A DNA stretch of 64,000 nt from Anaerosolibacter carboniphilus. Lineage in GTDB: Bacteria > Bacillota > Clostridia > Peptostreptococcales > Thermotaleaceae. The notes beneath the pieces were generated by a model. The model did no database searches and was not told the DNA's origin. It was given only the letters and a program-made list of their open reading frames with translations. Positions within the stretch are counted from its first letter, which is position 1. Each line of letters opens with the position of its first letter. The position numbers and the translations under genes are program-made. The stretch spans positions 1 through 64,000 of the forward strand of contig NZ_JACHEN010000021.1 of assembly GCF_014205875.1 (NCBI RefSeq). Direction: 5' to 3'. Positions 35,758-44,761 of this stretch are shown here, piece after piece.

Positions 35758-36327
35758 TTATTTAAAAATAATCTCTTTTTCCTCCATCCTTTCCACGATG
35801 GCTAAGGATTCTACACGGATTCCCTGTCCCCGCAGGAGTTCTCCACCACTTTGGAAACCCTTTTCGATGACCGCCCCCACACCTACCAACTGAGCTCCGC
35901 TTTTTTTCACAATCTTTGCTAGCCCCAAGGCTGCATGTCCATAGGCAAGAAAATCATCAATGATGAGTACCCGATCTTCTTTATGGAGAAATTTCTTAGA
36001 GACTTTGATATCATAGGTAGTCCCTCGGGTAAAGGACTCCACTTGTTCCACGTATACTTCTGTATCCATGGTGGTTGCCTTTGTCTTCTTTGCAAATACC
36101 ACCGGGACACCCAATACAGCCGCCGCGGTCAATGCTGGAGCAATACCAGAAGCCTCAATGGTCACCACCTTTGTAATTTTCTCATCTTGAAATCTATGGG
36201 CAAATTCTCTCCCAATCTCCATCATGAAACCCGCATCAATCTGGTGATTTAAAAAGGAATCTACCTTCAAAATGGAAGATGAGACAACTTCACCCTCTTG
36301 TCTAATTTTTTCTCTCAATGCCTCCAT
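35758..36327 (-). CDS. xpt: Xanthine phosphoribosyltransferase
   Basis: 189 aa from ATG 36327 (GGAGG 6 nt upstream; another ATG two codons earlier). PRPP site VLIIDDFLAYGHA, the N-terminal ALREKI...LKVDSFLNHQID segment and the VVTIEASGIAPA loop are characteristic of Xpt. Converts xanthine to XMP in purine salvage. First gene behind a guanine riboswitch, as in B. subtilis, but followed by a nucleoside ABC transporter instead of pbuX. Confidence 0.95.
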   Translation of the reverse strand: MEALREKIRQEGEVVSSSILKVDSFLNHQIDAGFMMEIGREFAHRFQDEKITKVVTIEASGIAPALTAAAVLGVPVVFAKKTKATTMDTEVYVEQVESFTRGTTYDIKVSKKFLHKEDRVLIIDDFLAYGHAALGLAKIVKKSGAQLVGVGAVIEKGFQSGGELLRGQGIRVESLAIVERMEEKEIIFK

Positions 36328-36373
36328 AGTCATCCTCCAACTATTGATATCTTTTCACTGCTCCTTAACTGAA

Positions 36374-36556
36374 AAAACAAAAAACCTAAGGTATTCCGTT
36401 TCCTCCCATGGTGAAAACGGTAAACCTTAGGTTTACATAGAAATAGCAAAACAGAACAAATATACTCTGCTATATCCGAACATTTTTCACTCATAGTCCT
36501 ATAATTTACGGTTCTAGGGTAGAAACTTTTGGGCCATATTCCCAATATTATATGAG
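36374..36556 (-). promoter_or_regulatory. Guanine-class purine riboswitch with terminator
   Basis: Minus strand: P1 arms CTCAT (36556-36552) and ATGAG (36494-36490), aptamer core segments GTTTCTACC and CCGTAAATTATAGGACTATG; the C in GGACTATG at the specificity position indicates guanine/hypoxanthine rather than adenine. Downstream, AAACCTAAGGT and ACCTTAGGTTT close a long terminator stem ending in TTTTTTG (about 36436-36374). Expected to switch off xpt-nup when guanine is plentiful. Confidence 0.95.
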
Positions 36557-36579
36557 TTTTTATTTAGTTTAATAAACAT

Positions 36580-36608
36580 ATTGTATAGTCAGACTAGTTC
36601 CTTGTCAA
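36580..36608 (-). promoter_or_regulatory. Promoter of the riboswitch-xpt-nup operon
   Basis: TTGACA (36608-36603), 17-nt spacer, TACAAT (36585-36580), placing transcription start about 15 nt before the aptamer. Confidence 0.82.
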
Positions 36609-36662
36609 CCATATAATCTATTTTTTGTCGAAAATTTTCAAACATACTTTCTTAGACAATAA

Positions 36663-36690
36663 AAAAGGTGATGCTTTACATCACCCTTTT
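36663..36690 (-). terminator. Terminator of the SH3b/DUF4015 protein gene
   Basis: AAAAGGTGATG/CATCACC hairpin with a 5-nt loop; the minus strand ends in TTTTTTATTG. Confidence 0.82.
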
Positions 36691-36692
36691 CA

Positions 36693-38171
36693 TTATTTCT
36701 TGACGGCTTCCTCGGGATATTTATTTCCTGCATTCCAAAGCAAGTATTCATCTACACCATTTTCCTCTAATGCTCTGATTTGATCTACTACCTCTTTTGC
36801 ATTATATTTGATATGGCCTTTTACCCATGGTGCAGTGAAGGCCTGAATCCATGGTCTGATGGTAGCAGGGGTCTGAATATTTTTATTCCGATTTATAGAA
36901 TCCTTTGTACTGTGGTAGATGGTTTCATATGGATATGCATCAGGAACAGAAAGTCCATAGGTTCCATTGGCATAATGGCTTGGATACATCATCGGAGATA
37001 CATAATCCACCACATTGCTTACAGCTTCCCAGTATTGTCCCAATGCCATATCATCAGCAACAGATCCCACCAAGCCGTAAATATCCGCAGAGATATATAC
37101 TTGCAGCGGTGCTAACTGTTCCCTAGCAAATTTCAAATAGTTTTGAATCGTCTCAGGCTTTGATTCACCCTTTGTATTTCTATAATCCAATTCCTTGTCC
37201 AGCTTTCCACCATTGGAAGCCGGAAAACGTACATAGTCAAATTGGATCTCATTGAACCCTGCTTCGGCCGCTTCCTTAGAAACTTCAATATTATAATTCC
37301 ATAAATCTTGGTCATGAGCTGATGCCCAGATTAGACCATCACTATTTGTAAATGGCTTACCAGTTGCACGGTAAACAATGGCACGATCCGTATGCTGCTT
37401 CGTATAGGTTGGGTCTTTGAAGGATACAATTCTTGCAATGGTATAGATATTATTATCCTTCAGCTTTTTCATCAATGCCTGAATATCCTTCACAGGGGCA
37501 TTGGCATTAGCCTGTGGGCTATATTTCTCCGCTGCCTTTGTCTTAAACAGCATATGTCCATTATCATCCTTCACATCAATAACAAAAGTGTTGATTTGTG
37601 TTCTCTTTGACAATTCAATCAATTCATCCAATCTGTTGTTAGACGCTGAATAAAGAGTTAAATAAATTCCCTTTACCTTTACCCTTGGATTGTTTGGATA
37701 TTCAAAGGTTTTCACTTGTGGCGCGTAATCCAGCTTCTTTAATTCTTCACTTAGAAGCTCCGTCCGATCCTTTACAGTAAAAGAAGCTGCAATCCACCCT
37801 GTAGCCTCACCTTTTACACCATCAAACCCAATCTTGTACCAATTTTCATTGCTCTCATCCGTCTTTTCTTCAATAATCTTAACAGCAGAACCTTTCATTA
37901 AGCTGTCCACGACTCCTGCATCCTTTTTTGCTTCCTCACGAACATTTAACTTGCTGGCACTGATATACACCACATTCTCATCCTGTGCGGGTGTTTCAGG
38001 CTGTACTGCTTCTTGCCCCTCCTTTGTTCCATCTGCGCTTTGTTCCTGGGTAGTTTGCCCTTTTCCAGCTTCATCTGCCTTAGACGTCGGTGCCACTTGC
38101 CTGCTGAAAGCAACAATACCTACAATGGCTAGTGCGACCATTACCACTAATAGAACTTTTTTCTTGTCCAT
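36693..38171 (-). CDS. Exported SH3b plus DUF4015 glycoside-hydrolase-like protein
   Basis: 492 aa. N-terminal membrane anchor/signal (about 5-22), a low-complexity Q/E/T linker to about 65, an SH3b domain (about 67-130; SKLNVREEA...GWIAASF), then a TIM-barrel DUF4015 domain (about 160-490; VKGIYLTLYSA, TFVIDVKDDNGHMLF, EIQFDYVRFP, VSPMMYPSHY). DUF4015 proteins are presumed glycosidases of the cell wall or surface polysaccharides; activity unproven. RBS GAGGTGG before ATG 38171. Confidence 0.88.
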   Translation of the reverse strand: MDKKKVLLVVMVALAIVGIVAFSRQVAPTSKADEAGKGQTTQEQSADGTKEGQEAVQPETPAQDENVVYISASKLNVREEAKKDAGVVDSLMKGSAVKIIEEKTDESNENWYKIGFDGVKGEATGWIAASFTVKDRTELLSEELKKLDYAPQVKTFEYPNNPRVKVKGIYLTLYSASNNRLDELIELSKRTQINTFVIDVKDDNGHMLFKTKAAEKYSPQANANAPVKDIQALMKKLKDNNIYTIARIVSFKDPTYTKQHTDRAIVYRATGKPFTNSDGLIWASAHDQDLWNYNIEVSKEAAEAGFNEIQFDYVRFPASNGGKLDKELDYRNTKGESKPETIQNYLKFAREQLAPLQVYISADIYGLVGSVADDMALGQYWEAVSNVVDYVSPMMYPSHYANGTYGLSVPDAYPYETIYHSTKDSINRNKNIQTPATIRPWIQAFTAPWVKGHIKYNAKEVVDQIRALEENGVDEYLLWNAGNKYPEEAVKK

Positions 38172-38425
38172 TAAGCCACCTCATCCTTTTCCTTTTTAAA
38201 TTCATTATATCATGGGATCTACAAAGACTCACTTCATTTCTCATATGAAAATTTTACTATATTTCTCTTCCTTTCCCTCTCCCCTCTGCACATCCCATGT
38301 CATAGAAATTGAAAACCTAATTTCCTCGATATCAAGAAAATATACACTTCCTAAGACGCATGTCATCGACAATTTGTTTCATCCATTTTCAAATTATGCA
38401 AAAAAATTAGCAGCTATTTTCGCTG

Positions 38426-38611
38426 CTATCCATGGTTTTCTTCTTTTAGATCATTTCTACCGTGCTCTTCTAGAAACCGCTTCTTATTCTTCACAAGCTT
38501 CTGGTACTCAGTCTCATCGATGATCCCCTGTTTTTTTAGATTGTCTATCATCTCAATGAACTGTACGCATAAGTCAATTAAATCCTTTTTCACTTTGTTC
38601 CCCGTATACAT
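38426..38611 (-). CDS. Small helical hypothetical protein (61 aa)
   Basis: 61 aa from ATG 38611 (MYTGNKVKK...), with GGGG close upstream; a longer frame opens at 38662. Strongly charged, predicted as two or three helices with regularly spaced Leu/Ile (VKKDLIDLCVQFIEMIDNLKKQG) suggesting a helical hairpin. Family not recognised. Preceded by about 330 nt of AT-rich spacer (38612-38889) in which I see no other gene. Confidence 0.5.
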   Translation of the reverse strand: MYTGNKVKKDLIDLCVQFIEMIDNLKKQGIIDETEYQKLVKNKKRFLEEHGRNDLKEENHG

Positions 38612-38889
38612 TCCCCATAACACCCTTTTTCTTATTGTATTGCATCTGAAATAACATAACAAAGCCCATAAATCTCTTCCCTTTATTCTTTTAATATATC
38701 GTGAAAACAGTTTTTTGTCAATATATTTCCAATTATCTGATTACACTCCACCTATTATTATTCAATATATTCAATTCTATAAAATAAAAAATTTACATAT
38801 TTCACGCTCATTCTGGTCGATAATCCATTTATTTATACCCTTATAAGATTTTGCTAAACATAATATCTTGCCACTAGGTCTAAATAAAG

Positions 38890-38916
38890 AAAAAAGCTGC
38901 CGTTTTACCCGGCAGC
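38890..38916 (-). terminator. Terminator after the signal-peptide gene
   Basis: GCTGCCG (38896-38902) pairs with CGGCAGC (38910-38916), 7-nt loop; the minus strand continues TTTTTTCTTT. Confidence 0.85.
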
Positions 38917-38942
38917 AGATATTATTTTCGTTATATTTATTT

Positions 38943-39095
38943 CTATTCCTCTAAGCCAGTCGCATCACTGCTCCATGCCTTAGATGTTGTGTTTGGCTGA
39001 ATGCCCCAAGATCTAGGATTCTCAGCATTCGATACCACACTGAACCCCATGTTCACCAAAAGCATCAACACAACTGCCACCAAAACCTTTTTCAT
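38943..39095 (-). CDS. Short secreted peptide, candidate signalling pro-peptide (50 aa)
   Basis: 50 aa. A clear Sec signal: MKK, then hydrophobic VLVAVVLMLLVNMGFSVV, and a probable cleavage after SNA at about 24. The predicted mature part is only 26 residues, polar, with ENPRSWGIQPNTTSK then AWSSDATGLEE. GGGGTGG lies 7 nt before ATG 39095. It begins 18 nt after the stop of a TPR/HTH regulator and a terminator follows, so both form a two-gene operon. This is the layout of RRNPP systems (PlcR/PapR, NprR/NprX), in which the processed peptide re-enters the cell and binds the regulator. Peptide function is inference. Confidence 0.75.
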   Translation of the reverse strand: MKKVLVAVVLMLLVNMGFSVVSNAENPRSWGIQPNTTSKAWSSDATGLEE

Positions 39096-39113
39096 ACAGT
39101 CCACCCCTTTGTT

Positions 39114-40448
39114 TTATTTTAGATTTGCTAGGACTAAGTCCAGCAATTCTTTCGCCTTGTTTGTGTCTCTGTCCATATAATAGCTTGCTGCCTTCAAATA
39201 GATTCTTCTCAATTCATCATCATTCAAGACCCCAGGGTTTGCTTCACAAGCAATGCTGATTTCCCGTAACAATTGTTCGATGTATATTCCTTTGTCCTGG
39301 TTAATGTAGATAGTCAGCAGCCGCTCATAATTTTTCGCTTCCCAGCCCCTTTCCTGGGTATCCTTTGCCTTATACAAGGCTTTTAAATAGGCATTCTCTG
39401 CCAGGTCATAGTTACAGATACTGGCATAAATATCACCCAGGTCCATATACACATCACAGCAGTAGACGCTGTTGGTTTTCAATGCAACAGCGATGCCCTC
39501 ATTCATGTAGTCGATAGCCTTCTCTGTCTGTCCATATTTGTGGTAAACGCGTCCAAGGTTTTCCAAGGCCAGCACCCTGCCTCCCTGGTCAGCATTTCTA
39601 ATATCAATAATATCAAGTGCCTTTTCGTATTCTTTTTGTGCAGCTTCATACGCCCCCTGCTTAAAGTAACAATTTCCTTTTAGAATTAGAACGTCTGCTT
39701 TCTGTTCCACGCTTAAATCAGGAAATCTTCTTTCAAGTTCTTCTAAGCATTGCAGACTCTGTTCAACAGAACCGAGTTCTATGTGGGCCAGAGCATTGTT
39801 AAACAAAACTTTTTTCATGATGGCTCCATCTTCAATATTGCAAGTCTTCATAATTAATAAGGCATGATTATGTAGATTAATCACTTCTTTATAATTTCGT
39901 GAATCATATGCGCTCTTCCCCAACTTTGAGTAAAGTTTTACAACATTTAAATTATCATGAATCCGTATATAATTTTCTAAAGAAATCAGATAATGGATAT
40001 AACTCTCATTATAGTGATACCCTCTGGCATAATAATCCCCTGAGATCTCATAAATTTGAGCTTTCTTCTCCGTAATATCCCATATTTGCAGTATTTCCTT
40101 TGCCTTATTCAGTTCCACTTCGAACTTCTCAATATCTGCGTGGAACATCTCCTGTAAATGTTCTACATATTTACCAAGAAGATGCTCGGCCTGTTCTAAT
40201 TCGCTTCGCATGAGATATTCAGCAGTAAAATCTACAGATATCTTTCGTTCCCTTGCCAATCTCGTCAGGTTTTCTACAATGACCTCTGCCGTATCCTTCG
40301 TCAGCTTCGTCTTTCCCTGCTCGATATAGCTGATTAAATTTCTGCTGATCTTACCGTCCGCTGCATCCTGCTGGGTCGCATCTAGGTAGACTCGAAGTCT
40401 TTTCAATTTTTCACCTGGTGGTAAAATAGTATCTTCTAAAAAATACAT
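39114..40448 (-). CDS. XRE-type HTH plus TPR regulator, RRNPP-like
   Basis: 444 aa from ATG 40448 (AGGAGG 7 nt upstream; the longer frame to 40505 has no RBS). N-terminal XRE helix-turn-helix at about 10-68 (EKLKRLRVYLDATQQDAAD, ISRNLISYIEQGKTKL), then about nine TPR-like helix pairs to the end (for example ALENLGRVYHKYGQTEKAIDYMNEGI, DLGDIYASICNYDLAENAYLKAL). This is the architecture of peptide-binding RRNPP regulators such as PlcR, NprR and clostridial QsrR-type proteins. Followed directly by a secreted-peptide gene. Targets are unknown; the neighbouring amj gene is a possibility only by position. Confidence 0.88.
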   Translation of the reverse strand: MYFLEDTILPPGEKLKRLRVYLDATQQDAADGKISRNLISYIEQGKTKLTKDTAEVIVENLTRLARERKISVDFTAEYLMRSELEQAEHLLGKYVEHLQEMFHADIEKFEVELNKAKEILQIWDITEKKAQIYEISGDYYARGYHYNESYIHYLISLENYIRIHDNLNVVKLYSKLGKSAYDSRNYKEVINLHNHALLIMKTCNIEDGAIMKKVLFNNALAHIELGSVEQSLQCLEELERRFPDLSVEQKADVLILKGNCYFKQGAYEAAQKEYEKALDIIDIRNADQGGRVLALENLGRVYHKYGQTEKAIDYMNEGIAVALKTNSVYCCDVYMDLGDIYASICNYDLAENAYLKALYKAKDTQERGWEAKNYERLLTIYINQDKGIYIEQLLREISIACEANPGVLNDDELRRIYLKAASYYMDRDTNKAKELLDLVLANLK

Positions 40449-40535
40449 GGGCTTTCCTCCTGATGCTTGACAAATCTGAACTTGAGCTTCTGCATCTTTC
40501 CGCAACTTTTTACAATATTCTGTATTCTTTTCTAT

Positions 40536-40565
40536 ATTCTATCAATTTTCGATTCGACTTGTCAA
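40536..40565 (-). promoter_or_regulatory. Promoter of the regulator-peptide operon
   Basis: TTGACA (40565-40560), 18-nt spacer, TAGAAT (40541-40536), about 88 nt before the regulator start. Confidence 0.65.
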
Positions 40566-40653
40566 TCATTATTTTTATTTTTTTTACTAATATTTTATTA
40601 TCTCAATTCTTTGTATATGATAAATTAATTTTCATTTCCTGTAAAATTCTGTA

Positions 40654-41451
40654 CTATCTATAGAAATATGCAATAAACCTTGCCCCAGGGAGCAGGAATA
40701 ACTGTCCCAGCAAAGTGCCCAAAAACTTCGTTCCGATGAGCATAATCACCAATGCCTTTACATCTCCAAATTCGCGGCTCCCTCGATAGGCTTCATCGGT
40801 AATGATGGCTGCCTTTGGATCAATAAATAAGGTAAGTAAAATACTTGCTACCCCATTGATCATACCCGAGGATGCCGATGCTGCCAATCGGTTTTCAGGC
40901 ACATAGATGGCGGAATAGTATGCCGCCAATACACCTATGCTATAAATTCCTGTAATCAAGGCATTAAGCAGCAGCAGCCTCTTGGGTATATTCTTGAAAC
41001 GTAAGCCCTCCACCATGCCTCGCGTAGGTTTTGTAGCACTTCTGGCAATTCGCCCCATATTTCCTCTGCTTAAGGCATGGATCACCAGCCCTGGAATAGA
41101 CCCAGTCTCCTCTAGTTTTGCAACGGCTTTCCCGAACAGCTTCAAGAATGTTGGAATAAAGAGAATACCCAACAACGTTCCCAGTGTTGTAGCCAGGATT
41201 ACCTTTCTCACTTCTTGGATAGGATCATAATTCATTTGAATGCTCTGATCAATCATCAGTCCAATCAAAGGCCCTTGAAGCATATTGGCAGTTCTTGATA
41301 ATAGTACGATAAGATTAAACAGCGAAGTAGAAAGGGCAAAATTTCCGCTCCGCACGGAATTAAGTCGTACCGAATAGGAGAGGGTATCAATAAAATGAAT
41401 AATTACCGTCAATACAACCAATTTCCATGATAAAGACGCCATGAACGCCAT
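40654..41451 (-). CDS. amj: Lipid II flippase, Amj family
   Basis: 265 aa, about 6-7 membrane helices. The N-terminal IHFIDTLSYSVRLNSVRSGNFALSTSLFN and the NRLAASASSGMINGVASILLT segment match the Amj (YdaH, DUF2837) family, the alternative to MurJ for moving lipid II across the membrane in cell-wall synthesis. RBS AGGAG before ATG 41451. Monocistronic, reads toward the HTH-TPR regulator gene on the same strand with 205 nt between. Confidence 0.85.
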   Translation of the reverse strand: MAFMASLSWKLVVLTVIIHFIDTLSYSVRLNSVRSGNFALSTSLFNLIVLLSRTANMLQGPLIGLMIDQSIQMNYDPIQEVRKVILATTLGTLLGILFIPTFLKLFGKAVAKLEETGSIPGLVIHALSRGNMGRIARSATKPTRGMVEGLRFKNIPKRLLLLNALITGIYSIGVLAAYYSAIYVPENRLAASASSGMINGVASILLTLFIDPKAAIITDEAYRGSREFGDVKALVIMLIGTKFLGTLLGQLFLLPGARFIAYFYR

Positions 41452-41654
41452 AAGAATCTCCTTATTCCCCCACCCCGTTAAGGGCTTTTTTTACTCTCAA
41501 AGCAATAGTAACATGTATTGATTCTGAAATAAATCCTAAGAAATACCCTTTTACCATAAATTTTATCCCAATGGAGTCCCATTTTAAACATGAACAAATA
41601 AGATACCTCAGCATAGTATGGAATTGAAGATAAGATATCTATGGGGGTTTTGTT

Positions 41655-42074
41655 ATGTATTCCAATATTTGTCCATTTTGCGAAGTCAATCAAAAGCCTA
41701 TGTGCTATTACTATATGATGAACCGAAATCAAATGCTTTACCGTTCCGAAGCATATTATGATTCTTCTTATGCACGGACAGACTCAGGAATTCCTACTCA
41801 CACAAGTAAAAAGGGCTTTACAATAGAAGAAGCCCGTCAGATTGCAGCAGTTTTGGGCATAGATTTTACAAAATTTGATGTGGAACAATTTAGGATGGGG
41901 CTGGATGTGGAATTAGAACATGGTAGAATCGATCCCCGTACAAACGTCACTGGTGATGATCCTATCCTTACTGGAAAGATCGCCTTGGCCCACCTCAACG
42001 AATTTCCAGACTACTATACACGCCTTGCCAAAATGGAAGCTGAAGGAAAAGTCTACTGGGGCATTACCGATTGA
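41655..42074 (+). CDS. DUF5661 family protein
   Basis: 139 aa. The C-terminal 90 residues carry the very conserved DUF5661 pattern: FTIEEARQIAAVLGIDF, DVEQFRMGLDVELEHG and NEFPDYYTRLAKMEAEGK. The N-terminal 45 residues contain CPFC and CYYY motifs that may bind metal and are extra to the domain. Function unknown. GGGGG lies 8 nt before ATG 41655; a terminator follows. Confidence 0.82.
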   Translation: MYSNICPFCEVNQKPMCYYYMMNRNQMLYRSEAYYDSSYARTDSGIPTHTSKKGFTIEEARQIAAVLGIDFTKFDVEQFRMGLDVELEHGRIDPRTNVTGDDPILTGKIALAHLNEFPDYYTRLAKMEAEGKVYWGITD

Positions 42075-42082
42075 TCGCTGAC

Positions 42083-42117
42083 AATGCAAAAGGATCTTAA
42101 CCAGATCCTTTTGCATT
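42083..42117. terminator. Bidirectional terminator between convergent genes
   Basis: AATGCAAAAGGATCT pairs with AGATCCTTTTGCATT (15 bp, 5-nt loop). It serves the DUF5661 gene on the plus strand and the YkuD gene on the minus strand. Confidence 0.85.
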
Positions 42118-42120
42118 TAT

Positions 42121-43509
42121 TTATTCTATGACAATAACAGCACTGCTGCCAATCTTCACCCAATTGTACAAAAACTCTGCATGACTTGTATAATTTCTTA
42201 CACATTTATGGGATCTGGGCACTGTACCCAGAGTAAAAAGATATTCTTTATGCCCTGGATCCACAAGCTTGCCATCTTTTTTCCCATAATCCACAGGAAT
42301 TCCGTGGATGTAGGCTCCACCCGTAAACCTGACTGCATAAGGGGCATAGCCTGCAATTTCCCGCGTAACATCATCCAAATATAGAAACTTTGTTTTCTTT
42401 TCAATAGCCATATAATAGCCTAGGGGTGTTTCAAACTTATATTTTTCCTTTGCACCTGTGGTTGCAAGGGTATAAGACACCAGTGTCCATTGCCCATCCT
42501 TAAATTCAAATACGCCTTGGTTCTGATTTTTTCTATCCACCACGATGACCTGTTTTAGCTGCTCTAAAGAATTCTTAAATGAAACATATTTTTTAGGAAC
42601 ATAATACGCTCCTTCGAAGTTTAGGGTTGTGATCTTATAAAACCTTTGATCCTCTTCGAGGACAGTGACGATGGCCCCATCAGAAATATACCGAAACTCC
42701 CCACTGGTGCTAGGCGTCACATAGGCTGGCGCACTTTGATATCGCAAGGTTCCATAGGCATCCTCCTCTTTTCCTTGATAGGCAGGGGCAGTACCATTTC
42801 GATTCTTATAATTGGAAATGAAGGCTGTCGTATGATTTTCTACTTCCTGCTTAAGCAAATTCACCTCTTGCTCCATCTTTTCAAATTGAAATTCCCTAGG
42901 CTCGCCGAGAGCCCCAAATACATAACCTTGCTTAATTTCTTCTCCATCTTTCCAATAGACCTTATACCATAGATCCGATTGATATTTTTTTAGATATTCG
43001 CCCTTTACCGCCTCAGTAAGATTTAATTTCTCGTAAGTAACAGCTTTTCTTAACACTTTTCCGCTGGTATTGGGATGTTCACGGATGTTGATGCTAGCAC
43101 CCCATACCAGAAAATAATTATAAGCCATGGGATAACGATCATAAGCAAGGTCCATACGAATACTCGCAGGCAACTGGGTTTCAAATGTTCTTACGGTAGC
43201 ATATAGAGATGCTGCATTTGCTTGCTGCTCTATCGTCCCTTGGGGCAGCAATTGGGATTCCTCTATCTTATTCTGGGTTTCTGCCTGATCGGTAATGTTC
43301 TCATCCTGTTGAAGATCGATATCATTAATATCTTCTTCCACATCATTGGGATCTGATATATCGTTCTCCCCTTGATTTTCTGGATTTGTCAAAGGTTCTA
43401 CTTGTACAACAGGAGGTGGCTCCACGGGATCCGCATTACTGATCACCATTTCTATTTGACAACCTGTTAGTACAAGCATTAGAATCACTATCCATATACT
43501 TTTCTTCAT
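42121..43509 (-). CDS. Lipoprotein with SH3b domains and L,D-transpeptidase (YkuD) domain
   Basis: 462 aa. Lipobox LTGC (Cys about 17), an acidic N/D/E-rich linker to about 95, two SH3b-like domains (about 130-205 and 255-315; GASINIREHPNTSGK), then a YkuD domain from about 330. The catalytic part reads IHGIPVDY... then GTVPRSHKCVRN, with the nucleophilic Cys in S-H-K-C where most enzymes have S-H-G-C. Expected to cross-link or modify peptidoglycan at the cell surface. RBS AGGAGGTG before ATG 43509. Confidence 0.9.
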   Translation of the reverse strand: MKKSIWIVILMLVLTGCQIEMVISNADPVEPPPVVQVEPLTNPENQGENDISDPNDVEEDINDIDLQQDENITDQAETQNKIEESQLLPQGTIEQQANAASLYATVRTFETQLPASIRMDLAYDRYPMAYNYFLVWGASINIREHPNTSGKVLRKAVTYEKLNLTEAVKGEYLKKYQSDLWYKVYWKDGEEIKQGYVFGALGEPREFQFEKMEQEVNLLKQEVENHTTAFISNYKNRNGTAPAYQGKEEDAYGTLRYQSAPAYVTPSTSGEFRYISDGAIVTVLEEDQRFYKITTLNFEGAYYVPKKYVSFKNSLEQLKQVIVVDRKNQNQGVFEFKDGQWTLVSYTLATTGAKEKYKFETPLGYYMAIEKKTKFLYLDDVTREIAGYAPYAVRFTGGAYIHGIPVDYGKKDGKLVDPGHKEYLFTLGTVPRSHKCVRNYTSHAEFLYNWVKIGSSAVIVIE

Positions 43510-43646
43510 TCACTACACCTCCTAAATAACTTGTCTACTAGAAGTTTATTCTATTGATACCCAAAATATGATCTCCCTACCCCTTTCCTCCTATTCATTT
43601 TCGTCCATAATATCCTTAATATTCATAAATACTTATTTCTTTCCAT

Positions 43647-43673
43647 AAAAAAAGCGCCTAAGGGCGCTTTTTT
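43647..43673. terminator. Terminator after the FAH-family gene
   Basis: AAAAAAAGCGCC/GGCGCTTTTTT hairpin with a 4-nt loop, symmetrical and so possibly bidirectional. Confidence 0.85.
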
Positions 43674-43682
43674 ATCATATTA

Positions 43683-44588
43683 CTATTTTACTTGATTCGT
43701 TAACGTTCCTAGCTTTTCAATGCTGCACGTTACAACATCCCCAGGGTTCAAGAATTTGAAAGGCTTGAAACCCATCCCTACACCAGCAGGCGTACCGGTA
43801 GCAATAATATCCCCTGGTTTTAGGGTCATCCCCTTGGATAGGTCATGGATAATCTGGGGAATATCAAAGATGAGATTCCGTGTGTTGGAATGCTGCCGCA
43901 GCTCTCCATTCACATGGCAGGCGATCTCCAGCTCCACAGGAAAAGGAATCTGGCTTTTATGTACCAAATAAGGCCCCATAGGGCAGAATGTATCCAGGCT
44001 TTTTCCCTTATGCCATTGCCCGTGTAGTTTCTGCAGTCCTCTCTCACTGACATCATTGAGGATCGTATAACCAAAAATATATTCTTCTGCTGCCTCAACA
44101 GGAATATTTTTCCCCTCTTTGCCTATAACAACTGCCAGCTCCACCTCATAATCCAATTTTTGAGCAATGCCTGGATGACTGTCGATAAAGTCTCCATCTG
44201 CAATGGCAGGGGCAGCCACCTTGCTGAAGTAGATCGGTGCTTTGGGAATCTCCTCTTGATCCCCGAGAACTGTTCCAACTTCCTTGGCATGATCCAAATA
44301 ATTTTTCCCTAGACAAAAAATGTTTCTTCGAGGGTACGGAATCGGCGCCTTAATTTTTACTTCACTACACGCTATTCCCTCATTTAGAAAAGCTTCTTGA
44401 CCAGCCCATCCTTCCATCTTTTTCCCTAATTCCACTGTAAAAATATCTATCAGTTCAAGCATTGTTTTTGGATAGCTAGTGATTTCTTCTTTTTCAAAAA
44501 ATCGATCTATCGAGATGATTTTGCCCTGTTGGGGATCACACAAACCCACCTTTTCCTCTTTTCCTACTTCATAGGTTACAAAATACAT
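43683..44588 (-). CDS. Fumarylacetoacetate hydrolase family protein
   Basis: 301 aa from ATG 44588 (GGAG 8 nt upstream; another ATG two codons earlier). FAH fold with metal ligands in DYEVELAVVIGKEG and FGYTILNDVSER, and the terminal GDIIATGTPAGVG motif. Family members cleave C-C bonds, decarboxylate oxaloacetate or isomerise 2-hydroxymuconates; the substrate cannot be told. Monocistronic. Confidence 0.88.
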   Translation of the reverse strand: MYFVTYEVGKEEKVGLCDPQQGKIISIDRFFEKEEITSYPKTMLELIDIFTVELGKKMEGWAGQEAFLNEGIACSEVKIKAPIPYPRRNIFCLGKNYLDHAKEVGTVLGDQEEIPKAPIYFSKVAAPAIADGDFIDSHPGIAQKLDYEVELAVVIGKEGKNIPVEAAEEYIFGYTILNDVSERGLQKLHGQWHKGKSLDTFCPMGPYLVHKSQIPFPVELEIACHVNGELRQHSNTRNLIFDIPQIIHDLSKGMTLKPGDIIATGTPAGVGMGFKPFKFLNPGDVVTCSIEKLGTLTNQVK

Positions 44589-44761
44589 ATTCATTGCTCC
44601 TTTCTATATTCTACTTTATAGTTTTTTCGATGAAACTTACCCTAATTCCTTTTTCTATGGAGGAATTGTTCATAATATTATGGAATATTATGAATAATTG
44701 ATTATATCCTCCCTTTTCTGGGGTATAGATTTGATAAACATAAGACAAAGGAGCGGATTCT

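Noticed and set aside
36330..36545. 71-codon minus-strand frame upstream of xpt
   Set aside because: It is the guanine riboswitch and its terminator, not a protein gene.
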